Shown here in pieces: positions 1-10,300 of a DNA stretch of 64,000 nt. The translations under genes were made by a program, and so were the position numbers. The stretch is from Bolinopsis microptera. Its lineage: Eukaryota; Ctenophora; Tentaculata; Lobata; Bolinopsidae. A model generated the notes under the pieces. That model saw only the letters and a list, made by a program, of their open reading frames with translations. It did not search any database and was not told where the DNA came from. Position 1 is the first letter of the stretch. Every line of letters begins with the position of its first letter. The DNA lies in assembly GCF_026151205.1 (NCBI RefSeq), contig NC_087075.1, positions 13,343,628 to 13,407,627 on the forward strand, read 5' to 3'.

Positions 1-654
1 TGTTCTAAATTTTGTATTTATTCTCAACGATGATTTTAAGAAAGAAAGATAGAAAAAGTCGTTTACTCTGGACAAGCTTAATACAAACTTCTTGTCATTG
101 TAACGTCAAAGACCCTCCCGATTGATGTTTGATTGTATAAAATCCATATTTTCATAATTCACATTAGTAGTTCAGTGTCCCAGATCATGATAATCGTAAC
201 ATCGTAAAGTGTTGTGACATTTAATTAGTATTGAATAACTGCTGATAATAAAATATGTCATACCTAGCCTATTGCCAATAAACTTTCAGAACATAGAGTG
301 ATAACTCCCTGTTTAATAAATGGATTTGAAATATTTAAATTTGACAATAAAATGTATGATAATCATGTATCATCACTATCGATTTGCAGAATATATTTGA
401 ACGTGCACGCTGGAACGATCTACTGTCAACTCACAGAGGAACTTATATTTATTTAGAGAAAATTTGTGAAATTCATTTTTAGAGACGGCACTCAACTGAA
501 GATAAAGGAGAGAAGATGAGAAGAGATAGAACAGCCAATCCGTTGAGTCATGAACTCCACGAACGATCCATGACTCCGGTGGAGTCTCACACAGTGCATA
601 AAGTTATCACGTTATACACTGAAATCTTCAAACACACGGGGTGATTGTGCGGTC

Positions 655-1760
655 CCAAATTTTAGTAGAGTAGATGTTCTGTTTGATTCTGAAAAAGTAA
701 ATCCTAACAAGGCCCCTGGCCCTGATGGAATTCATGGAAGTCCTCAAAAACTGTGCCCCAAAGCCTTGCATACCCCGTAAGTTTTATTTAACCTTCTTTC
801 TCTAGCGGATGCATGACCCCCTGATTGGAACTGGCACGTGTAGTACCATGCACAAAAGGCGATAAGTATTCGGTTGAGAACTACAGCCTATATCGTTAAC
901 ATCTCTTGTAATGAAAGTCTTTGAAAGGTGCATAAAACTCATTATACCGCTCATGTTTCTGAATCGTTGTTGACTGACAACAACGGTTTTTGTAATGAAC
1001 GTTCCATCACAACCCAAATGAATACTTTCACGGACTATCTTGCACTTGCATTGTTAACAGTCCAGACTGATATAATATATTTGATTTGCGAAAGCTTTTG
1101 TATAGCGTTTTCGCATAACCTCATTTTAAGTAAATTAAAGAATATTTTAATGTCGTGGACAAGCTTAAATTATTTAATTCCTATCTGAGGGGCACAACAA
1201 CTAGTAGTGATAGAGCCAAACGTCTCTTCTCCTACCAGTCGGTCTGTGTCCCTCCAATTTCTATACTTGCCCTTTAGTGTTTTGTAATATTTTATAAATG
1301 ACATTGTTCTCCTGTGTCTCTGAAGCACAATCCAACGCCCTTTATGCAGATTGACACTAAAATTTTAGGAGATCCCTTGTTACCCTGTCCAACACATAAT
1401 CAAAAATGACAACAACAATTAATGATTGGTCAGTGAGAAATCGAATGAAGTTCCACCCACAAAAGTGCAAAGCCCTCTCTGTGTCCCTGCAAAGAAACGG
1501 CGGATACTTGCCATTCAATACCTTCTTTTCTTCTTTATAAACTTTCTGAAAGTGATATTGTCTTGGTGCCCTCTCCAGTCAGATTTAGAGTCGCGAATAA
1601 ACTCCAGGTTTAATGGGGTGCACAAGTAAAGGCGCTTGTTTCCAAAGCTACCCTACATGACTACTTAAGAGAACATGTCCTTTTCACTACTGAGAAAAGC
1701 AGAAAGATCGTTCCTTTTAGCGTTAATTAGGTCCTATATTTGAACATTGTTCTGTCATAT
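655..1760 (+). pseudogene. Decayed LINE reverse transcriptase remnant
   Basis: Broken frames read like the early blocks of a non-LTR reverse transcriptase: a KAPGPDGI motif near 705-730, then pieces resembling the block around ENYRPIS (near 870-900), a LLTD..GF..ERS..TQ-like piece near 965-1020, and a later MKFHPQKCKALSV piece near 1445-1480 that matches the thumb-proximal region. Stops and frameshifts interrupt every block, so no product is possible. It lies on the strand opposite ATP6V1D, downstream of that gene's visible exons, and may sit in its last intron. The clade cannot be fixed; the motifs fit jockey/CR1/L2-like APE elements. The rest of 1-2300 shows nothing I can name. Confidence 0.6.
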
Positions 1761-2327
1761 GGTCCTCCTCAATCTGCAACTCTCTTCAACATTTGTTGCT
1801 ATCCCAAAGAGAGGCTATAAATGATCAATGGAACCTTACTTCCGTTATAAAATACATAAACTGCTACGAGCAAAAAAACTATATATTCTCCTGTTAAACA
1901 AAGTTAAATTATAACGATCTTATGACCTTCTATAAAATAGTAATAGCATAATTCCAGTTCCCGCGCTCCTACATATATAGTCCATGCCTGTCCAGAGGCA
2001 ACCGATACACTAGCACAATGCTCAAATAATTGATAAGTCGATACTTCAACTTACATGAGTAACACTGTGCCCCTGCTCGATTCCTTTTCGAAATAGCTTT
2101 TTTCATAGGAACGCCTTCTGTTTAGCTCGGATAACCTGGATAAATATTATACATTACAAACTTTTGATCAGCTTAAAGATGGTAAAATAGAATTTTAAAA
2201 GGATATTTTATTTCAGCCGGGTTTCATAAATTAGGGATTATATTTAATTGATGGTAGAACTGTATTATTCGATGATTTTGTACATTTAGATCAAGCTCAA
2301 AGAAGAAGCACCCCGTCCCCTATTTAC

Positions 2328-3723
2328 CTTCTTTTTGTCTTGAACTTTCTTCAGTCTGTAGAATTCTTCCCTCTCCCTTTCATCGAGCTCTTCAACAATG
2401 TATGCTATCGTATTTTCATACCTGAAATTATTATTAGACTGTTTAAAAAAACTCGATAAGTTAAAAAAACTCGATAAGTTAGCTCATATATTTCAAACTA
2501 GAGTCCCTTTCCCTGACTCGTTCCCATTCCTAGCCTAAAATACTAAATAGAGAGGTAAACATAACAAATTAAAATATTAACAATCTTCTTTACCAACCTA
2601 GGGATGATTACATATTCGATACCGTTAACTCTCCTATTAGTAATCTTAATAGCTTCGTCCAATGTGATAAAGGTAGTCTGCAGAGATGCCAACTCTACCA
2701 GGAGTTTTATAGCTTTCTGAGCGGTGTCTTTACACCTGGAGACGGTCTGTCCTCCCTTTCCCAGTCCTGTGCGAGGGAGTGTGCTCATTGTTCGGTAACT
2801 TAACTAACTAAATTAACTAAATCAACTATAATAACTTTACCAACTTAATTAACTTAACCAATGAATTGACCGAATAATCTATTTTAAGGACAATATTACC
2901 TAATAGTTAAGATAGAATATCAGGGCGTATTATTTAGATGTACCTGTGAGCTGATACACATCACTACCCTCTGTGTGCATGGTAAAGTTAGTGAGCTGAA
3001 CCCCCGCCACATTGTCCTTTGTGAACTTTATCTTGTTCTGCGCCTTGTCTGCGTTCTGGATAACTGTCTGCCTGAGCAAGGTTAAGACCTGTCTATGAAT
3101 ATGTAGGATGAGATTTCTGCTTAATAACCTTAATTTAAAGTCGGAGAGTGAAATTTGTGCGAGATGTTTGGAGTTGGCTTTCATCACATCACTTTTAACA
3201 TTACTTACACTTGGTGACTTCCTCTTTCACCATAGAAGGACTCTCGCACTGCGAGTTGAAAGATTCCGACTGGCACCATCGGTACTAGCGGGTTAAATTT
3301 TAAAAATAATAATAATATTACTTACGAGATATCTCCGGCAGCATAAGCAGCCTCAGCCAGAGAAAAGTAAACCGCTTTCATCACATCGCCCATCACAGTC
3401 TTATTCTCTATTATCTTCTTCAGAGTGGTACGGAATTTCATGGTCAGGGCGTCACTTTTCTTCTTCAGCAGACTGTGCCCTTTTTGCGCTCCCTGGAACG
3501 TTGAACATAACAATAATATATTATTTGATAATTCATCAAAGAAAGACACGTGACAGTAATAAACCAATCCATCAGCTTCCATTATTGACCATCCAAACCC
3601 CACAGTCACTTTCACGATGTTGTATTAAAAGCAATATGACGGTAAACAAACCTTAAGTCTGACTTTCATCACCGTTAGGATCATTCTGGAGGGGAAGACA
3701 TTGACCCTGTCTCCTGCACCCAT
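2328..3723 (-). CDS. ATP6V1D: V-type proton ATPase subunit D (V1 central stalk), 3' incomplete
   Basis: Five exons with GT-AG junctions join into one frame: 3723-3652, 3492-3326, 3071-2944, 2766-2598 and 2421-2328, giving 210 codons. The start context reads MGAGDRVNVFPSRM, followed by GHSLLKKKSDAL, KDNVAGV, LLVELASLQT and EAIKITNRRVNGIEY, which are hallmarks of subunit D, the rotor shaft of the V1 sector that couples ATP hydrolysis to proton pumping. Phases are consistent at each junction. At the last one, a GTTGGT donor gives the R-Y-E junction that matches the family, whereas a GTAAAG donor 4 bp further on would break the frame. The family is usually about 247 residues, so about 37 C-terminal residues are missing. 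The remaining exon is not visible down to base 1 and is probably outside the window. It lies 590 bp downstream of ISY1 on the same strand. Confidence 0.93.
2440..2478. repeat. 18-19 bp tandem duplication
   Basis: The unit ttaaaaaaactcgataag occurs twice in direct succession in the intron between exons 4 and 5 of ATP6V1D. It is a small slippage duplication with no evident function. A degenerate AT-rich run of ttaactaa-like units follows at about 2795-2865 in the preceding intron. Confidence 0.7.
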
Positions 3724-4033
3724 CCTTACTAGGAAAAGGATTGATGAATATCGTTAAAAACTATTGTTACATCTGAAAGCTATGTCAAATATCGTGGAAG
3801 ATTATGGTTGTGAAGATTGGAATTATTCAAGAAATTGATAAAAGGAAGATGTAGGATCGTATTATTTTAATAACATGTAGGAAATCTGTGAACCCGATAA
3901 AGTAGACTTTTGTCATTCACGTCAAATAAATAGGGTAGATAATTATTATATCAAATGATAAATAAATTCATAAAAACTATAAAAGAGTTAAAATAAACAG
4001 TCTCTTCCCTTTGGTTTTACCGGGCTTTTCACA

Positions 4034-4184
4034 TTAGTTAGAGCGTAGGGGTAGGGGTAGGGTGGCAGCATGATATAAACTCTGCACAATATTAAGATCA
4101 CAGAAACAAATTAGTTAGAGCGTAGGGGTAGGGGTAGGGTGGCAGCATGATATAAACTCTGCACAATATTATGATCACAGAAAC
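4034..4184. repeat. 77-bp tandem duplication with GGGGTA tracts
   Basis: Two almost identical copies at 4034-4107 and 4111-4184 (offset 77 bp) each begin ttagttagagcg and contain a gtaggggtaggggtaggg tract. They differ by about one base. The pair lies in the 590-bp interval between the stop of ISY1 and the start of ATP6V1D, so it falls in the likely promoter region of ATP6V1D. The G-tracts could form a four-stranded structure, but that is inference only. Confidence 0.75.
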
Positions 4185-4312
4185 TTCTTCAGTTATCTCT
4201 GAAGAATATGATTACCCCAGCCTTGTCTGAATCTTGTGCATCTTTTTGAAGAACTGAACAGAAATAATCTATAATTCCTTAAACTAACTCCAAATTCCAC
4301 AATTCCACACCC

Positions 4313-7300
4313 TCAAAAGATAAGATTTCTCCCCATCAGAGTTTTAGCGTCCATACTAGTCTTCTGAAGGTCCTCGCTAGCGTATTTTAACAGCAACTCC
4401 ATCTTCTTCTTCCGGAGAAGCTCAATCTCTACGTCTTTTTGTGAGGGAACCTCTAGTGGTGCTATAGTGTGTTGGTCTGAGGTGTCATCTTCCGTATCAT
4501 CCTCCTTTCTCTTCTCCTAAAGTTTAACGGAATTAGTAAATAATGTGATATCATGACAATAGCAATATGTAGTGACGACAAGAGTCAAGAGTTTAAAATT
4601 TAACAACAACAAAGATCTCTCGCCTCCCACGTGAAATTTGAACTTTTGGACCAGAAAAAAGAAATCTAACCAGAAGTTCCTTCCTCCTCTTCTCCTCCTC
4701 CTCCCGCTCCTTCTTCTCCTCTTCCTCCAGTTCCTTATCCAATTCTCCTGTCTCTTTCTTCAACTTCCATTCTTCTATCGCCAGATGTCGTGCTGATAAC
4801 ATTAGCTCGGTAAATTCGAGGTTATCGTTTGTAAACAACTACAACCTACTCACAAGTATCAATGACATGATACCAAAGTGTATATAATTATATTGGGTAG
4901 TCAGCTAGATTTAAATCATTTAACAGCTGCTTAGGTATCAACATTTTAAATTTGTACAGAATATTTTTGAACCTTTTTTCTCCACCTCCACCTCTAATTT
5001 CAACAAAACTCCATCCTCATCATCTAGATAACCATAATAGTACGCATCTATATCCTTCATAAGATCACCTCTATTCTTACGAGGAGGCTGTGGAGGGGCC
5101 TCCTCGAATAGTTCCCGCACTCCTGGTAAATCTTTTGCTGCTCCGAAATATTTGTAACCTGTAAGGAGGAGAATTATACATCATGATAGGAATTAAGATG
5201 TGTGCCTACTAGTTTTTCGGAATCAAGAAACACATGATAAGAATAAAAATAAATCTTACAAAATCTATTATTAAAACACAACATTGACAAACTAATCCCG
5301 TCTAACAAATAAGAAGGTTACGCTCTTGGTGAAGTACTAACCGCGATTGCCTGGCAGCTCTTTCCCCTCGTGATCCAACATTTTAGGTCCTATTTTGTGA
5401 TAGTTGGGCCCGCCTAGTTCCACTATCCTATCCTGCCTGAAAAACAACTTGTTAGTTTATTATAAAAACAATGGTTATGATTCCCATTTCCCACCGTTAT
5501 TTCTACATGTGAAACAAGCCGATGATACAAAATTCAGTGTTAATACGGTGATCGTGAGATTTAGTTATCTAAATATGCTTACCAATGTCCCTTTTCCCGG
5601 ATAAGTTTATTAATTTCGTCGTTCAGATCTCTGATTCTGAATTCTCCCAGACCAGCATTTTGAATTTGGGAAACCTTTCTGGCAATCTCCTTAATGATCT
5701 GATGTCTCCATTTCTCAGCTTCTTGGAGACTGTGACATTCTGTTGCAAGATACGGTCTTTTTTCCTGAAGAAATTGATATTGATTATAATCATAAAGAGT
5801 GTGATTGTCGACCCTAGGTAATTCATAGACGGCCCCAACTAAATAATATAATGGATGCGTATACGCGCGCGCGCACGCGTAAAGCTTCCTTGATATTTGC
5901 CAACAGTTTTACACTACCATTCAAATAATTTTGCGCGCGTTCCGTCGAAATACTTCAGAAGACCCTTTTAACAACAAAACGCATTGGCAACCATATTGAC
6001 CACTGTGATACTTTAATGTTGACTATTGAATTTCAGTGTATTAACAAGTGAAAGGCTTAACTGAGGTCCACAAACTTTAGATTGTGCATTGGCGACTTAT
6101 ACAAGATATAATGACCGTCATGTTAATAAAGCAGTCAAGGATGCAAAAGAAGCCATCGACACACTCCTCTCAAGTTCCAGTGCTAAAATTGTTGTCTCCC
6201 TGCCCACTCCAACTCCTGGCCCAATAAGTGATCTAACAAATCAATTTGTTTCGGAGATCACCCAATTTGTCTCCACTAAAAGAGAGCTTAGTGACTTATA
6301 CCGGCGCCTCTTCACTGTAAACAACACTGGAAACTTCTCCCGAGCCATCTCTGCTGCTGAGTCATCTGAAGACTCTCCTAACCCTCTGAAGGAAGACCAA
6401 CTTCATGTCTCAGAGTATGGTCTAAAAAAACTCTGTATGAATATCAAACTTGGCCTATACCGTGCCTTTGGTATGAGATCCTATAGAAAGCAGCCCCCCA
6501 CAGAGCGTTAGAATAACCATGAAATTCAATAAAAAACAAGCCTCACGAGATCAACTCGCTGTAATGTCCTGGAACATTCAGGACAGCACAGGAGATGGGT
6601 CTAACAAATTTGAAAATAAAGAATTTCTTTCAATCCTCAATCAAGCTAACATTCTGTGTCTCCAAGAAACAAAGAAACAAGTTAAGATTGAAGGATACCT
6701 TTCTTTTAATAGCAACCGCAAAAATTCTCGCTCAGGAGGGGTCTGCATTCTTGCTGAAAATGATTTAAGAAAAGGTGTCTCTTGTGTGCCTTGTAGCGAA
6801 TCTGACGATATTATTGTTGTCAAACTTGACAAAAACTTTTTTAAGCTTGATTTTGACCTATTTTTAGTATGTTACTATATTAGCCCTGCATATTCGTCCT
6901 ATGTCAAAAAAAATCCAGACTATACTGCTAATACTTTCTCCGCTCTTGACTCCATCTGTATCAGACTACGTCAAAAGGGAGAGGTTATCATGTGTGGCGA
7001 TGCAAATGCAAGAACTGGAAAACTCCCAGACTATATCCTCTCTTGTAATGCACCTGCCATGCATGACATTTACAATGACATTGGACTTGAACATGACATC
7101 GAAGAACCCAGAAACAACTCTGACCTGACTATATCTGAACCCCACTGCCAACATTTTCTTGACATGGTTATTAATAACCAACTCAAAATTCTTAATGGCC
7201 GTACCCTCGGGGACACCACTGGAAAAATGACCTGTCACAAATACAATGGGAGCAGTGTGGTTGACTATTTCGTAATCACCTCATGGGCAAGGGATCATGT

Positions 7301-10300
7301 AAACTCTCTCCAAGTGAAGGAGTTTACATCATACTCTGACCATTGTCCATTAGTCTTGAAACTTACCACATTTGAACCATTTGTTGCCAACTTCCAGCTC
7401 CCAGACTTTTCTAATTTTCCTTGTGGCTATAAGTGGGACAGCAACACCTCTCACTCACTATTTAAAACAGCCCTTAACTCGCCCGAAATTGTTAGTAACC
7501 TGGAAAACATTGCAGCAAACGAATTTAGCAGCACCTTGGAGGGCAATCATGAACTGAACGATGCAATTACTAACTGTCTCCACAGTGCTGCTGATATAGC
7601 GTTAAAAGTGAAAAAACCTCCTAAAACTTCCGCCCACAAGAAATGGTTTGACCCACAAATCAACTCCTCGAGGCGAAACCTGAATAGGCTAGCAAACCGG
7701 CTAGGTAGTAAGCACTGCAACAATATTCTCAGACGTGAATATTACAAGCAGCGCAATAAGCACAGTAATCTTGTTAACAGTAAGAAATTATCTTTTCTTA
7801 GGAAGTTAAATGAAGCTATTGAAGAGGGTCATATTCTTGACTGGAAAAAATTTAAAAGGCTTAAACAAGAACATGACACTAGCCCCCTACTAGACAAATT
7901 CGATCTAGCTAGCTTTCATGATTTCTTTGCATCCCTCTATAAGAAACCAGACCAGGAGCCCGATCCCACTCACCACAATCACAATCATTACCCTGAACCA
8001 CCAGATCTGGATATCCTAAACAAGCTCATATCTGAACCCGAACTAACTTCTGCAATCAAAAAGCTCAAAAAGGGTAAAAGTTGCTCAAATGACTTGATCT
8101 CAAACGAAATGCTTCAGAGCCTAACTCCGCTTTGTCTCCAAGTCATCCTCAAAACGTTCAACCACTCTCTGGTCTCAGGTTACTATCCATGGCATACCAG
8201 TATTATCACTCCTATCTACAAATCAGGCAACCCCTTCAGCCCAGACAATTACAGAGCAATAGCAGTTGGCAGTTGTATGGGTAAGCTGTTCTCTAGCATT
8301 TTACTTGAACGTCTGTTATACTTCAAAAAGCTCTACTGTCCTGATCCAAAAGAACAGCTCGGTTTCTCGAAGGGTGCTCAAACTAATGATCACGTTTTCA
8401 CCCTTAAGACAGTCATTGATAAATACACTAAAGTTAAAAAAGCTCGTCTCTATGCATGCTTTGTTGATCTAAGAAAGGCCTTTGACACTGTATGTAGGGA
8501 CCTTCTTCTGCACAAAATAACATGCCTTGGAATTACCGGTAACTTCTTCAACTGCTTAAGTGATATGTACAAAAACTCAATTGCTCATATAAAAATCTCC
8601 AAACTCTTGTCCCCTAAAATTGATATTGGCAAAGGAACGGAGCAAGGACACCCCCTATCACCAGACCTTTTTAAAATCTATATTAACAACTTGTCATCTC
8701 TTCTGAAATCTGTTGGTGATTATCCAGTTCTTGCTGACGTTCTAATATCACATCTGCTCTGGGCTGACGATCTTGTCCTTCTTGCTCTAAGTCCCAAGGC
8801 CTTGCAAGTCAATATCAACATTCTATCTGACTTCTGTAACTCCATGGGCCTTGAAGTAAATATAAAGAAAACTAAGATTGTCATATTCAGCCCTCCCAAA
8901 AAGAAGCAGTCCCATGAAACATTTACATTGGGAGGTCAGCCCATCCAGCACACCGAAAAGTACTGCTATCTTGGCATAATATTCCACAGAAATGGATCCT
9001 TTACGGCAGCAAATACTGAGCTGAGGGCCAAAGCTCTCCGTGCTCTATATGGCCTTAAAGGCAATATAGTTAAAGATGCCCTCTCTCACCGTGCCCTTAT
9101 TATTCTATTTGATTCCTTAATCAAACCAATCCTGCTTTATGGCTGTCAAGTCTTATGCCCCCACTCTAAAACAATGAGATACCTTTCAAAAATAGATGAC
9201 AAAGCCAGCCCCCAGCATACCCTGAAGTACATTGCACAGGACCACTATGAGAAATTCCACCTAAAATTTATCAAGTGGTCTTTGTCCGTCCATTCAAAAG
9301 CATCAAATATAGGTTGCTGGGGCGAAAGTGGGCGCCACCCCCTATTCTTTGAAGCCTGCAAACTTGCAATAGATTACTATAGTCGCCTTGAAAGCACCGA
9401 AAATGAACTACTTTGTGCTGCATTTCACGAGCAGATCATGCTGGGCCTTCCTTGGTATACCAACATCTCAAAGCTTCTCACCAAATACAACTTCCCCCAC
9501 TCATCTTCATCAAAATCTAAGCTCTCCACCCAAATCAGTCATAATATGAGGGAAGAATTCGTGAATACCTGGAAATCTGCCAAGGCCTCCTCACCAAAAC
9601 TAGAATTCTATAACTTAATTAAACATGATTTTGAACCAGAGGCATACCTACGAATAATCAAAGTACCTGATTTTCGAAAAAGCTTGACAAGGTTTCGTAT
9701 CAGCTGCCACAACCTCTACGTTGAAAGGGGCAGATACGAAACCCCTCTTGTACCAAGAGAAGAACGTTGGTGCACTTACTGCTTTTTCAGTAAAGGGCTC
9801 AAACCTATCGAGGACGAAAGCCATGTATTAATTGACTGTTTGCTTTACTCCTCAGTTAGGGAAAAATTCAACTTTTATCCCCAAAACATCACTGACCTAG
9901 CCGGTCTGCTCTCCAACAAAAATCTAGATCCTACCAAATTTACTGCCACAGCAAGAGCAATCCATTCAATTCTCTCTGTGAACGAACAATATACAGCCTA
10001 TTATAAGAGCCCAGATTTCCACTCAAATACTGGCAAGTGCATAATGCTCTAGGAACTCAAAATAAACTCATGAACCATACAAATTTGATTTACTTAAAGA
10101 AAATAGCATTATATTATAACATTTCTATTTTATCCCTACACATTTGTAAATGATTAGAAGTGTGTAACTTAAATTATTTCAGAATTATAACTATTGTGAA
10201 CTCAATAAAATAATTATCACTTTTGTATCCTTGTATCCTTGTATCCTTGTATCCTACAAGTATTACTGGCACATTGTCAGATTTTTCTGGGTGTTTCAAA

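Larger units (their letters stand above)
6063..10256 (+). mobile_element. 5'-truncated APE-type LINE inside ISY1 intron 2 (antisense)
   Basis: A non-LTR retrotransposon with the end of an SGNH-type ORF1, a complete-looking EN/RT ORF2 and an 8-bp microsatellite tail. It is oriented opposite to ISY1. The 5' end is truncated within ORF1: the frame is open from 6065 with no upstream ATG, and the preceding codon is a stop. I could not identify a target-site duplication: the sequence after the tail starts acaagtattactgg and no convincing match lies at the 5' side. The tail and the esterase-type ORF1 suggest a CR1/L2-like lineage; the clade is inference. Confidence 0.88.

Noticed and set aside
4034-4184. 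Interstitial telomeric repeat
   Set aside because: The tracts read ggggta only a few times per 77-bp unit and do not form a TTAGGG array.
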